Origin: Talaromyces rugulosus
Taxonomy: Eukaryota > Ascomycota > Eurotiomycetes > Eurotiales > Trichocomaceae
Assembly (NCBI RefSeq): GCF_013368755.1
Contig: NC_049562.1
Location: forward strand, 4,712,001 to 4,776,000
DNA: 64,000 nucleotides
Direction: 5' to 3'
Position 1 is the first letter of the stretch; the number at the start of each line of letters is the position of its first letter. Below the pieces are notes generated by a model, which was not told where the DNA came from, did not search any database, and saw only the letters and a program-made list of their open reading frames with translations. The position numbers and the translations under genes are program-made. Shown here in pieces: positions 34,541 through 46,926 of this stretch.

Positions 34541-36375
34541 TCATCTCCTCTCGACCCGGCTAAGAGCCCCGAGAATCACGCCGACGTCTTCTCTCGGGCG
34601 CCTTGTATGGCGCGTTCCCAGAGATTCTTTATCGCTGTCGCCGGAGTCTCTATCATCTTGATCGCTGCCTTCGAGTTCCCGCGTCCGAGCTGCATTTCGT
34701 GCATCCCGTTCCTCTAGTCGTTGCGAGCACATTCGCAGTACCTCTGATGATATTCGGTCTGCAGCTGAGCGGAATATATCAATGTCGTGTAATCCGGAAG
34801 CGAATGCATCCAAGGTTGGCGCTAGAGAAGTTGTGATATGGGACAGGCGATTTGAGACGGCAGAAGGTGGGAGGGGAGGATTGCTGGGAGACGGTTGAGG
34901 AATCGCTTTCCCGTCTTGGGAATTTTGGTTTACTCGAAGACTTTCAAGCCCGATCGTATTGATAATTGACCGTTGGCCGGGGTCCAATGCGGCTATATCT
35001 ATACGTTGCTTGTTTTTGGACGAGGAGTCCTCCTCGGAGGCTGGTGATTCAAGTGCCGTTATTGACGGAGGTCGTAATAATGCTTTCAAAGCTTGTTTTT
35101 CGGTTTGTAACCTAAAGTTCGTCAGAACTAGACGCTTTAATAAAAAATCTAAGAAACATACCGAAGTATTTGCTCCTCTAACTTCTTGATCTTCTCCGCG
35201 TTCTGTATATTCTTCGGGTTGGGCTTTTTGACAACGACTGTTGGGGTAGGAGCATCTTCTCGCGAAAACCAGTCCGATAAAGCAGACTTATTTGCAAAGT
35301 CCTCAATCAATTTTTCTTTAATAAATCGAGCTATAGCAGAATTAGACAAGCAAGACATCTTGCCTAGATTGGAATGGGACATACCTTCTCGACGAGCATC
35401 TTCATCAACTGACGAAGATCGAGATTGCTTCTCGTCCATGGCGCGAGTAGCGCACCATGTTAGTAGTTGTTTCATTCGACGAGGCTCTGGGAGCCCTTCA
35501 CTTGCGATGTGTTTGTAAAACTCGGCGGTAGACACCTCTTTATGCGGGATTGCTGCATGTGAAATATTAGCCGGCTGGATCACTCCTAGGGATGCAAAAG
35601 CTGCCGCACCATTTGATGTTCCCGAGTCTATCAAAGAACTCGCTCTTCGTCCTCTCATCCCTAAACTGCTCCGTCTCTGTCCTTTCCCGGCGCGTTCTTG
35701 TCTCATCTCCTTATTCCGCCGTATGACCGGGGTGTCTGCCACAGGCAATGCAATCTTCGTGCCTCTTCCTTGGCGATCATCGGGAGATTGAGGGTCGTTT
35801 GTCGGTCGCGATTTAGAGGGTCTGCCCCTCTTTGGCGTTTGCGATGGTGGCTCTTCACTTCGGTTTCGATTAAGGCGTTTCCCAGTTTGCACTTCTGGCT
35901 CTAGAGAGTCTCTGCCCGACCGCCGTCTCGAAGGCCTCCCGTTGGATGTGTTGCTAACGGTTCTGTCTTCTCCGATTGATGCGCCGCTTCCTTTCGCGGT
36001 CTGGGCTTTGGGCGGACGGCCTCTTTTCGACTGCAACTGGCTAACCTTGCTGGTCGTAATTTCGTTTGTAGAAGTAATTTCGGATCCCAGTTTCGGTTTC
36101 TTGGGCGCCGCAGCTCGAGTAAACTTGAACCCTTCATCATCCTCGTCGTATACAGCTGAGCACGTAAATCGACCATATCAGTACAACAGTAGATCACACC
36201 AAGCAAGGCTCTGTTACTCACCAGCATTTCGTTTATTTACACTCCGCGTTGGCTTTTCCTGTGTCGCGTTCTCATCGACGCCGTTTTCCTGGCGCTCACT
36301 GATTCGTCTCCCTCGCCTCCGGTCTCCGTTGCTCTGTGCAGACGACGACGCAGGCCGTGCCTGCGACGCCGCCAT
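34541..36375 (-). CDS. mis13: Kinetochore MIND/Mis12 complex subunit Dsn1/Mis13
   Basis: Three exons: complement(join(34541..35111,35162..36155,36222..36375)), 572 residues; introns of 50 and 66 bp. The N-terminal half is basic and disordered, with repeated RGRP(P/S)K-like AT-hook motifs (SKRGRPPKAQ; TPKRGRPSKS). The Dsn1/Mis13 domain starts near residue 258 (EFYKHIASEGLPEPRRMKQL; LTWCATRAM), and a coiled coil crosses the second splice junction (KIKKLEEQILRLQTEKQALK). The family is one of four subunits of the Mis12/Mtw1 complex, which links CENP-C at the inner kinetochore to Ndc80/KNL1. RRRSGR and RRSSLG sit where Aurora-B-type phosphorylation releases autoinhibition in other Dsn1 proteins (family knowledge; the sites here are inferred). 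The start is the first ATG, in exon 1 (MAASQARPASSSAQSNG). Confidence 0.9.
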
Positions 36376-37466
36376 GTCAATTACTCTGAGAGGCTCACGA
36401 TGCGTGCTCGTTGTCGTTGCCGTTAGGACCGCGACGGTCATGTCAAACGGCGTATTCCAGGAACGCGCGCTCAAAGGATCGAGGAGTGACCAGGCCGTCA
36501 AAGCCTGGATTTCGGGTTCCGATTAAGCCAATATTTCACGGATCATGCGACAGTTTCAGTGCTGTTAGTTGTTGTGTGGCCGTGACAATGGAGTTGTTTC
36601 CTGGCGCTTCGCAATCGTCTCCAACCGCTTCTCTGGTCGTCGTATTTCCTTGCCAAAGGGACCCTTATCGGTTTATTTCACTCCAAAGTAAAAGTCGCTT
36701 AGCCACCGTCCAGCTTCTTCGTCTTGCCGCTGTCGTAGATGCGCAATCGTTGAACCAGTCGTCTTAAAAAGTCGGTCGCAAAGTCTGGAATTCGGGATGA
36801 ACGTGAGGTCGCGCGCTTCCCGACGCCAATGTTCCCGAGACGCGCGCCGCCGCCGAGTTTCCTTTTTGTTTTGGGAAATAACCAGACTTTCGCCAATGCC
36901 GCAGTGAGTACTCTTTTTATCTCGCGGTAAAGGATGCTAGTGTCGAGTCGGGAGAATTGTTGGATGGCAACTTCACACGATGCAAGTCAGTTCCAGTCGT
37001 CTTCACCTGCGCCAAACACGCGCCACGACCAAAACAACGGTGCGTGGGGACCGCTAATCCGCTTCGGGACTAGGGTCGTTGGGCACGAGGGGAAACTCTG
37101 TCGCCAAGACTTTGATTGACTGCACTACTAATTAAGACAGACAAGAAACAATATTGATGACTACATGTGAGAAGAACGGAGAGAAAACGTCCATGCTTAA
37201 TCCGTGCATATGGTCTTTGGACCGTATAATTCGTGACGCGTATCATATCTATTTACATCGGTTCTTTTTTATGTCCAATCCTAGCATGTTATGGACATTG
37301 AAATGTAATGAGTTGATGAGTTGATCAACAACTTCTATGGCATATGTGCCACGCTTCTGCGCTACTCCTGATCTCGTAAATTCGGGAAACGATCTAAATT
37401 ATCGTGTCTCGACGGAAAATCTATTGTCATGCCAACAGCACTCATCTGCTGGGGGGCGGTATATGC
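36376..37466. other. Intergenic region between psd2 and dsn1 (tandem minus-strand genes)
   Basis: About 1.1 kb, containing the dsn1 promoter and the 3' flank of the decarboxylase gene. Short open frames on both strands have no recognisable motif. Confidence 0.6.
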
Positions 37467-40400
37467 CTACCCAGCAATCCTGCGCTTGGCTTCCTCCATT
37501 TCTTCTAGTGAGATCTCATGATCTTTTTGGTGCACATCTGGCTCAAACTGAGTGACATCGGAACTGTGGCCAATGGACATTCCTACACGGATCTATACGA
37601 AGCAATCGTGGTTAGTTGGCCAGCCACACCTCGACTTTTTTTTGGAATCAACTTACCAGAGTTTCAAGTGCGCCCTTCGAGTTATCAACCATATCCGAGT
37701 CAAAGTTCATCGTTCCCGATTCAAACAAGAGAACGAGAGTACTTCCTCCAAACTTGAAATAGCCCAACTCTTCACCACGCGCAACTTGTTCTCCAGACTG
37801 ACGCGTGATCACCGTGCTACCAACCATCATAGCACCGACACACACGGCCATAACTCGGCCGTACGTCGGAGAATCGATAGGAACTAGAACCCGAACATTC
37901 TCGCCATAAACATCGAGCGCTGAGCGAATGGCCATCGGGTTCACGGTGTAGTACTCGCCCTCAATAGTCTTTGGAGTACCTAGTACTCCGTCCACAGGTA
38001 TGTGGAAACGGTGATAGTCTTGAGGGGCCAATCTAAAAATTCCAAGAGCACCATTCTTGTATCGAGCCACGTCTTCTGGATACGCCTTGCCAAGTAATCG
38101 TTCCACCGAGAACTCGCGTCCTTTGATCCAAATTTTTGTGGCGTCTTCAATCCGGTCAAAAACGACACTGCGACAATCGGCCGGAGAAACTATGATATTC
38201 GGGTCGTTCGGGGCTGAACAAGGACGTGCCCCGGGTTTTAGTTTGCGGTAGAAGAATTCGTTGAAGTTTCTGAAATTCTCCGGCGGTTCCAGTACCTCGG
38301 ACATGTTAAGCTGATGGAAATTGATGAAGCTTTCGATCTGGCTGGCAGAGGCTGGATCATCGTACTTTCTACCTTGTTTGATGCTAAGGGACTTGAGCAT
38401 CTTTCGAACTGTTATCTTGTTAGCAGGGAGGCCTATTAAAATTTTCGGGTGTGATCTTACTTCTCTTCTTCTCCATGTCGCGACTCTTTAGTCCTTTGTA
38501 GAGCAATCGGATTCCAAGACGAACGTAGACGCTCATTTTTTCTTCATTGATCTGGCCAGTAATGCGGTCCTGAACAAGAATATTGGCTGAATTGGCACCC
38601 AGTCGATAACCGCCGTAGCCGATCTTAGTAACAACTTTACTGTACCACTTCCGTTGCGCTTGGCTAGACGTGACAAAACCGCCCATGACAAGATTGTCAA
38701 CCTGGCGCCAATCCTGGCTGACACAAGTGGCGAGGTGAGTGATGATATCTGCATCAGATCGTTTGCCTAGACGCGGCTGGTGACATAAGGGGCATTCTGC
38801 GATCTCGATTACGTGCTCTTCGCCCCTCTCATCTATGAGATCGTCGGGAGCAAGATCCCCGTACCCAGGAGACGGGCTATCGGCTTCTGGCTGGTTGGTA
38901 ATGTCCGGTTGCCGGGCCTCGCTTTGTGATACCCCTTCTATCGTATTTTCAGGGGCAGTATCAGTACCACTTGAGTCGCCTTGGCCGCGAATGTCTAGTG
39001 AAGCGAGGGCATTTGATGTCAAATCCTGAAGCTTGGAAGCGACCCCACCGTAATTGCGCTTTTGCACCTTCTGAAGGGCATCTTCTAAACAGACGACGGC
39101 TTGATCAAATGTCAATTCCACCGTTTCACTCGGCTGGTTTTCAGCCGTAAACCTGGAAAAAAACTCATCGATCGTGGACTCTTTCAGTGTGGAACCAAGA
39201 GTGTCAAGCATTGTGGTCAATTCTATCTTGCTGATTTGACCGCTGTCATCGGCATCGTACTGCTTCAGCATAACCCTCCAAAACTGTTGCCGGAGAGCTT
39301 TATACGGCATGTATTTAGCTTTGATGAAGAGTTGTGGAGAGTATTTGTCTTCCCAGCGATCCTTGTTCTTCAATGACAAGGGAATTGTATAAACCCTGAG
39401 GTCTTCATCTTCGGTAGTTATTTGACCAATGTTTGCACTTTCCTCTGTCTTTGGTGTAGTGGCACCAGGAACGGCGAGGAGTGAATTGCTACTGTCAGTG
39501 GGAATGCTGGTTGGAGGAGTTGGAGATGGTTCGGGCTGAACCATGCTAGAAAGCGAGGCGTTGGAAGTTTTCGAGATTAGCGTTGGCTTTGACGACTTGC
39601 TTATACTGGTAGAGGACGTAGTGCGGGACAAGGGCAGCCGAAAACGAGATTTCTGAGAGTGCATCGACCGACCGGACACCGGGGGTTCTTGGAGTTTGTA
39701 CAGGCCGGTCTCTGGGTCGGCTTCAGGGGCGGCCGAGATAAGGGCGAGAAGCGGTAACTCAGCAGTCGCAACAAGGTCATTTCCAGACAGCTTATCCCGG
39801 TCAACGACGGTAAATCTTATCGTGTATGATTGTTCGTGCTTCATGACCTGAAAGACCATTTTCTCGTCATATACGGGATTCAAGTTATGGCGGATCACTC
39901 TGGTTCGAAGAGTCTTTCTTCCGAGAGAGGTGACAACGAAGGGATCCATATCGAAAGATGTACGAGTCACTAATTGGGTGTTAGAACATAGAGAGCTAGC
40001 TTCATGACGGAAAATAAGGATATGGGTGGGCTCCTACTGTTCTTCTCTGGTGGGAGATCGGTAATCCTATTTACTTCGATAAAAACAATACCATCCATGC
40101 TACTGGATGAGCCGGAGAATTGGTAGGCTCTGGCGGCAATCGACTTCCGCTTTAGGCGGGCAATGCGTAACCGACGCCTTCGCTTTTCGACCACGTCCGG
40201 TTTGCTAGGGTCGTCTGTTTCGTCCGAGGTTTCTTCATCTTTGTCATTGTCGTCCTGGTCATTCCACGGGACAGGCGGCAGGGCTGCGTCGTCGTCTTCA
40301 TCGGCAGCACATACAATGGTCCTAAATTTGCGATATGTGTCGGAGGGAGATGCATTGGGGTTGAAGGTATCGAGCAGCGAGAATTGAAGCAGGATCTCGC

Positions 40401-41033
40401 CGGAAACCACGCTCTCCTTCTTCTTGCCCCTTTTCCGCTTTGACTCCAATGTATACCATTTTGCCTAGTACGAGGTCTCAGCTCTGTGCCCAGTTTTTGT
40501 AGTTGTAGGTGATTTGCAGATCAAAGTACCTGTGGCTGGATCTCGCCGTCCGAAAAGATCTCTTCGAGAGGAATATCGAATTCCCCCATATAATCCCTAC
40601 CGAACCGATCGCGATCCCAGCAGACACATTCCAACAAGGGGACGCCCGAGACGGGCAGGTCAAAGGTTACGTTCCAGTCGGGGTTGAGCGATTTGGTGAT
40701 GGTCGGCGTCGACTGGCGCGAGGTTCCCAGAGAGACAATCAAATACTACTGCGGTTCAGTGATTGCAGAGCCGGGGCAGTTTTGGAGTATACTCACCGGG
40801 TCGCTTGTGCCGCCTCTGTCCTTGGGCGCCAAGTCTCTTCCCTGCCAATTGCCAGGACATCAGTATGTGTTCTCGCGAGGCGGGGGGTAGGGATGCCGGG
40901 GCCTTACCTTGACCACGGTCACTCGCAGGGCGAGCGAGGATTCTGTGGGGGACCTCATGGGGCTGGTGCTTCGACTCTGCTGTAAGGGCGTGTTGCTCCT
41001 GGAGCTGAAGCGTTGAGGGAAGAGACGGACCAT
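37467..41033 (-). CDS. psd2: C2-domain phosphatidylserine decarboxylase (PSD2 type)
   Basis: Seven exons: complement(join(37467..37592,37657..38408,38461..39969,40038..40464,40530..40745,40797..40841,40908..41033)), 1066 residues; introns 50-68 bp, all GT-AG. A first C2 domain starts near residue 33 (LALRVTVVKGRDLAPKDRGG) and has an acidic insert about 155-190. A second C2 starts near 254 (GIVFIEVNRITDLPPEKNM; TSFDMDPFVVTSLGRKTLRT). An EF-hand-like loop is near 510 (DADDSGQISKIE). The catalytic domain begins near 780 and holds DYHRFHIPVDG (about 905-915) and the self-cleavage site FGGST (serine near 997), where the pyruvoyl group forms. Non-mitochondrial PSD2 enzymes decarboxylate phosphatidylserine to phosphatidylethanolamine at endosome/Golgi/vacuole membranes, and the C2 domains give membrane and partner docking. 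The GGST form instead of LGST is usual for this subfamily. Confidence 0.95.
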
Positions 41034-42318
41034 GCTGGTCGATGCTGAAGGAACCTTAGGTGGGTGCGGGGTAGCAAGCGGATTGATGTACACGGGCAGA
41101 TGACGTTAGGTGTGGACCGAGGCCAAGGAGCTTGCCTTGCTTCAGCGCCCTGCAGACATGAGAGGAGAAAGAGAGAGACAGAGCGAGGCAGAAATGCCTG
41201 GGGGCGAGCGAGTGTGGGTGTGGGTTGTTGCAGAGAAGAAGAGTTCCCAGGAAGGGGCGCGATGCCACATGCAGGTGAGAGAGGAAGGACGGTGTTTGCT
41301 GCTGCAAAAGGCTGCTACTAATAGTGCTAATAATAATAATAGGAAAAAATAATGCAGTCCCTGTCAGTGTCGCTCGCTGTCAGCTGTGTGGGGACGCACG
41401 AATTGCGTAGCGCTGTGTGGACGAAACGAAACTAATTGGGACTCGGGGCAAACAAGGTCGCCTCTGGTCGACAGCCACGCAATCTCCCGTCTCAATGCGA
41501 AACAAGAGAGCAGTTATAACAGAAACATATCCAGAGAGAGGGCGAGTGCTTGACCCTCGGGGCAGTCTGGCGGGGAGAGAGAGAGAGAGAGAGAGAGAGG
41601 AGAAAGTTGGGAGACAAGTGGGGGGAAGCCGAAGGGTTAAGATTCACGAATAATAAATACTAATAATAACACAGGATGCCTTGATCCTGGGACAATCGGA
41701 TAATCCAATTGTCCCGTAACGAGACCCCCCGTTAGTGACCGCCCGGTGGAGCGTGCGACATTATTGATTTGTTTTGTCGTTGTTGTTTGTTGTGAATTAT
41801 TGGCTCCAGGGATCAAGGATGGTGATGCCTCACAGCCCAGGCAGGCATGAAATTGGGTTTGCCACGGAAGCGGCCGGAAGTGTGCGGCCAATGCGTGTTG
41901 ACTATGGATCCAATCTTCAATCGGATTCTGGCTCTATGCAGTCAGGATCTCGTAAGAAGAACACAAAACAAAACAAACAATGTAGCCATATATAGTATCT
42001 TAGCTGGGGATCGGAGGCTGAACCAGGCGATGCACGTCTTGGCGGTAGATCGCCAGCGGGGCTGAGGCTGTAGATTCCTCCAGTGCAACACAATACAATA
42101 ATAATGATATTGCTAGTGTATAATAATAAATGACAGCCTGATGCGATTAATAATACCTCGGTTATTATAGGATTTACTCTTGCCATGCTAGCCTCCAGTC
42201 AGTAGTATCAACGGTCTTGGTGTCCGATGGGGAGAGTCCAATCATTGTAGAGTAGTATGTCCTGATAACCTGTCAAATACGCCGAGAATGCAAGAAGAAC
42301 ACCCAAACAATAAAAGAC
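41034..42318. other. Intergenic region upstream of psd2
   Basis: About 1.3 kb holding the psd2 promoter and the 3' flank of the sugar-transporter gene. It contains a (GA)n microsatellite and TAA/TAATAA-rich patches. No gene seen. Confidence 0.6.
41575..41600. repeat. (GA)n dinucleotide microsatellite
   Basis: About 13 GA units about 0.55 kb upstream of the psd2 start. In fungi GA/CT tracts often mark nucleosome-depleted promoter DNA; no specific factor is implied. Confidence 0.8.
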
Positions 42319-43856
42319 TTAGTCTATCCGCCGCTCCTCGGTCCTGCCCCAAACTTCGTCCACACTGGATTTGCCTTGGGTTTCAGGCACTCTCAAGTAG
42401 ATCAAGAATCCAAAAAGAGCAGACAGTGCCGCGAAGATCCAGTAGATCTTTCCGCCCCCCAGGGCTTCGTTGAGGATGGGGAAGAACTGGGCGACGATAA
42501 AGGTCGCAATCCAGTTGGCAGACAGGGCCCAGCTCTGTGTCGCGCCAACTGCCTCGGGCCCCACGAGCTCAGAAGCAAGAATGAATGGGACAGGCCCCAG
42601 TCCGACTGCAAAGCTGGACACGAAGAATAGACTTGCCAGAGCCGACACGACCTTCTGACCGACGGAGATGCCGATGGCCAGAAGCACGGACCCAGAACCC
42701 ATGCCTATGATGCTCAACAGAAGACACCTCTTGCGGCCGATTTTATCTGGCAGCGGAGAGCAAGCAAGAGTGACGACAAGGTTTATGACAGAGATTAGTA
42801 CTGCTAGAAGTGGAGCCGCTGTCGGTAGGGTGCTCTGCAGCAACGAGACACTGTACATAATGATGCTGTTAACACCAGTGAATTGCTGGGCAAGCATCAC
42901 GATGACCACTGCAAGGATAGCGGGTCGATATTTCTCATCCGTGACGGCCGTCAAGATTGTAACGGGTGGACTCCGAGGCGCGGTGTGTTGTTGTGACAAC
43001 AGGGACTCCTCCTCGCCTGCACCATTCTCCGCCGACAAAGCAGCCTTCCAGGCCCTGACCTCTTCTTCAATATCGGCCTCTTTCCCACGGATGCGCTGAA
43101 GGACCTGCAACGCTTGGTTGGTGTGTTGATGGTCAGCCAACCAGACTGGGCTCTCCGGCACTAGAAGCAAGCCAACAAATTCGGCAATTCCGAGTGCAGC
43201 ACCCACGCCCAGTATATTCCGCCATAAGCTGTCCCGGCTAAGAAAGTATCCGAGAGTCTGAGTTAGCAAGATTCCGACGTTGGTCATGACCTGGGTGAAG
43301 GCGCCGAAAAAGCCCCGAGACTGCGGGGGAGCGATCTCAGACACAAAGATAGGCCCGACAACAATCGAGGCACCAGCACCAATTCCTGATAAGAACCTCC
43401 CGATGCTTAGAGTAGCAATATTAGGGCTCAATGCCTCCGCGATGGAGCCCAGCACGAAAAAGGCGGTGGTTATCCTCAGGGTCAGCCTCCGACCGGACTT
43501 GGTAGCGAGCGGGCCCGACAGGAGAGCCCCGAGGAAGCCACCAAGCGTATAGATAGAGGAGACAAGGCCGAATTGGGATGCATTCATCGGAATACATTGG
43601 GGCAGGTGAGCCGTCGCATCGATTGAGGTGATGCTCTTTTTCTCACAGGTGATGACGGCTTGGGGAGCGTTTAGTTCGGCCTAATTCCGACCAGCAGTTA
43701 GCCTTGGTATGTTCAAGCAGAGGATTAATTTATGTGATAGTAGAGATATGTCCATACCAGATGGAAGCCGAACTGAAGAGGGCCCAGTGTTGCGACGAAG
43801 ACCAGGAAAATCAGGTATGGAGTCACGTTGGACCGACTCGCAGTCGGCGACGCCAT
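42319..43856 (-). CDS. MFS sugar-porter family transporter
   Basis: Two exons: complement(join(42319..43680,43758..43856)), 486 residues; the 77-bp intron joins GPLQFGFHL to AELNAPQAVITCEKK. Twelve hydrophobic segments are expected. Sugar-porter signatures are present: TKSGRRLTLR after TM2, GRFLSGIGAGASI, PESPVWLADH before the central loop, DKIGRKRCLL after TM8 and the terminal VPETQGKS. The loop between TM1 and TM2 has two cysteines (VITCEKKS, LPQCIPMN), as in vacuolar/GLUT-like fungal members of the Vps73 group. It probably moves a hexose or related sugar across the plasma or vacuolar membrane; the substrate cannot be read from sequence. It is divergent from ssn3. Confidence 0.92.
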
Positions 43857-45057
43857 CTTGGCTGTGTTTCGGAATAGCGGCGCCTTTTTATTTCTTCTCT
43901 CTCGATAGTCAGAAATTCAGTCAGACTGCATCTTTGGCGGTGGTAACATTGAATCAGGAGGAAGAGGGACGGGCTGAAAGGGAAGGAAGGAAGCTCCCGC
44001 CCCGATGACGTGGGTGAGGCTCACGGGACTTGCCAGCAGCAAACGTCAACAACGGACATTGGAGCAGTTCTCGCGATCTATCTAAGGATTTCTATTTCAT
44101 TTGCTTCATTTACTACTGTCTACTTTCTTTTGCTCCTACAAAAATGGATATTTCCGCCCACGGTTCTTTTACGCCCTTATCACACAACCATACAACTGGC
44201 CGATCCACGATTCAGCAGCAATATCGCACAAGAACAACATTGGAGAGACCACCACCGACGTGCATGACACGCCAGCAGGCAGCATGAACTCAATAGTAGC
44301 AGTAGACTTATCCTTTAGCCTGCCAAAGCCAGCATCCCCGAGGCGCCACGTTTTCAATGTTCCTTCGCCAACGGTCTCCGGGGAACGGGGTCCGCAGCAA
44401 GAAGCCGACGCTATGTACCAACCCAGTATGTACGTATATGGCTAGGACAGGACAGGACATGCGCAGAATAGGGAGGACATGCATTCGTCTCACATCAGTT
44501 ACGGAGTACGCAGTTGATCGCATCTCGCAATCATAGTAATACTGCTGCGGAGTCCGGCTAGCTCGGCCGGCGCACTCCCCACGTCCTTCCGTCCACATCG
44601 TGCCTCTGTCGCTCTTCGCCTCGTTCCACTTTCACCGTCCACCGCCTGTCCTCACGCCACTAACCAACGGTAATCTCGCCGGCTCTCTTAACTAATCACA
44701 TCCATCCAACTTTTGTCGTCGTTATAAATCGTCTCCATTATTCCTACATGAGCCTGACCAACCCGCCTTCATCTGCCGGCGGGCCTCTGACGACCTCCTC
44801 TCTCCGGCCCACTGCCGCGTCCAATCTGAACCTCAAGAGAACCGTCCAGGCTGCTTTTGATGGTAATTATTAGACTGTTTTCCGTTCGCTTTTTCCTTGT
44901 CTGCCTCTCTCTCTTTCCAGCATGTGCGCTTGACCGTGTTTCCGCATCTTCTTTTCCTTTTGTGCCGTTATAGCGATGGACTCTGGCCTCTATTCTTTGT
45001 CTCAATCCTTGAAACCATAAACCGCATGTGTCTTTGCGTGTCTTTTTTCTTCTCGCC
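43857..45057. promoter_or_regulatory. Divergent promoter region between the MFS transporter and ssn3
   Basis: About 1.2 kb between the two start codons. It includes a TACGGAGTAC word (44500-44509) and, near ssn3, an ATG-initiated 42-codon frame (44748-44873). A CT-rich stretch precedes the ssn3 exon. Confidence 0.5.
44748..44873 (+). other. Upstream ORF or alternative first exon of ssn3
   Basis: The frame begins MSLTNPPSSAGGPLTTSSLR and ends in a stop just inside a donor-like G|GTAATT at 44861-44867. Spliced there to the ssn3 exon 2 acceptor it would be in phase and give AAFDDSGRS, replacing the normal N-terminus. Unspliced it is a 41-residue upstream ORF, 184 nt before the main ATG. Which occurs is unknown. 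Confidence 0.35.
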
Positions 45058-46583
45058 ATGTTTGGAAAGAATTTCCCCTTCCTGAACAACGTCGGTGGCG
45101 CCTATCTTCGTGGTAATTTCCCTTCCTGTAGTGGTCACGTGAATGGTTCCTTGATTTGGGCATCTTGTCAAGAAAAAAAAGTTTCTTCTCTTTTTTCCAT
45201 GATTCGATTCTTCAATGAATTTTTGCCTCTTCTAGACTCTCTTTTTTTCCCTCGAGCATTGCCACCGTGCGCGCGCTAACAATAGGTAATGCAGACTCCG
45301 GACGGTCAGGCAGTGGCTACACAAGCAAAGTCCACGTCAGAGAGCGATATCACATTGTTGGCTTCATCAGCAGTGGTACATATGGCCGTGTCTACAAGGC
45401 AGTCGGGAAGAATGGCAAGAAGGGCGAGTTTGCCATCAAAAAGTAAGCATAGTCGGACTCTTAACAAAAAGCATCCAACTGACTCGTTTGTACTAGGTTC
45501 AAGCCCGACAAAGAAGGGGAGCTGATCCAGTATACGGGTCTGTCGCAGTCTGCAATTCGAGAAATGGCCCTGTGCTCCGAACTCAATCATCCAAATGTGG
45601 TAGGACTTGAGGAGATCATATTGGAAGATAAATGTATCTTCATGGTCTTTGAGTATACCGAGCACGATCTCCTTCAGATTATCCATCACCACACCCAGCC
45701 CCAGCGACATGCCATCCCTGCAAAGATGGTCCGGTCCATTTTGTTTCAGCTACTGAACGGCTTGCTTTACCTGCATACGAATTGGGTGCTTCATCGGGAT
45801 CTGAAACCCGCCAATATTTTAGTGACGTCAGCCGGGGCGATTCGAGTCGGTGATCTCGGTCTTGCGCGACTCTTCTACAAACCGTTGAATTCTCTATTTG
45901 CTGGCGACAAAGTCGTGGTCACGATCTGGTATCGGGCGCCGGAGCTACTGCTCGGCAGCCGCCACTACACTCCAGCCGTCGACATGTGGGCACTCGGGTG
46001 CATATTCGCCGAGCTACTGTCCTTGCGCCCCATCTTCAAGGGCGAAGAAGCTAAGATGGATAGCAAGAAAACGGTACCATTCCAGCGCAATCAGATGATG
46101 AAAATAGTCGAAATATTGGGCTTTCCTCGACAAGAAACCTGGCCGGGACTGGCCGCCATGCCCGAGTACAACCAACTCCAGTCAATGATGCAGTCGATGA
46201 AAATGTCATCTAGGGGAGGTATGCATTATAACAAGCCATCCAGTCTGGACACGTGGTACAACCAATGCTTGAAGAATGGCGGTTATTCGTCGAGCAATAA
46301 AACAGGCAGCCCCGGCGCTGACGGGTTTGACCTGTTATCACGTCTACTCGAATACGATCCAACAAAAAGAATCACTGCAGAAGAGGCTCTAGACCACCCA
46401 TACTTCACCAACGGCGGGCCCATCAGTGCTAATTGCTTCGAGGGTTGTGAAAACAAATATCCCACCCGTCGAGTCACCCAGGATGACAATGATCTCCGTA
46501 ACGGCAGCCTTCCTGGCACTAAACGCAGCGGCCTGCCTGATGATTCCCTGCTTGGCCGAGCAGCCAAGCGTCTCAAAGAATGA
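45058..46583 (+). CDS. ssn3: Mediator kinase Ssn3/Srb10 (CDK8)
   Basis: Three exons: join(45058..45112,45295..45442,45497..46583), 429 residues; introns of 182 and 54 bp. The protein starts MFGKNFPFLNNVGGAYLR, the N-terminus seen in fungal Ssn3. Kinase motifs: Gly-rich loop GFISSGTYGRVYKAV, ATP lysine in EFAIKKFKP, the SQSAIRE C-helix that replaces PSTAIRE, HRDLKPAN (near 168), DLGLAR at the DFG position, and TIWYRAPELLLG. The C-terminal tail keeps the conserved FEGCENKYPTRRVTQDDND and SGLPDDSLLGRAAKRLKE. With cyclin C it forms the kinase module of Mediator, phosphorylates RNA polymerase II and transcription factors and mostly represses inducible genes. Exon 1 is tiny, and intron 1 is long for this genome and carries a TCACGTGA. 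Confidence 0.95.
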
Positions 46584-46926
46584 GAAAGTATATTATTGTG
46601 CACGGTTTTTGATTTTTCGGCATGGGAGGCGTTAATGAGATATAAAAGATCTCTCGGGATTGTTTTTTGTTGTTTTATAATACCATGATCATGCCACTTT
46701 CTATTACATATGGAGTGCTTGTTTTTAATGACTATTTCGTTATTTCTTTTCATTGAAAATGGAAATTGGATACGATTACCGATCTCACTACTTGACAGTT
46801 AAACCCCATATCCTTACACTATGCCCGATTAATTGACTACATTCATGAAACGCCTTTGTTAACCCCCAAATATCCCCCATCCGTGTCATTAAAAACAAGT
46901 ATTTGAATCAATATCCTGGAATATCA
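46584..46926. other. Convergent 3' flanks of ssn3 and ubr7
   Basis: AT-rich 343 bp between two converging stop codons, probably the two 3' untranslated regions. No gene seen. Confidence 0.6.
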
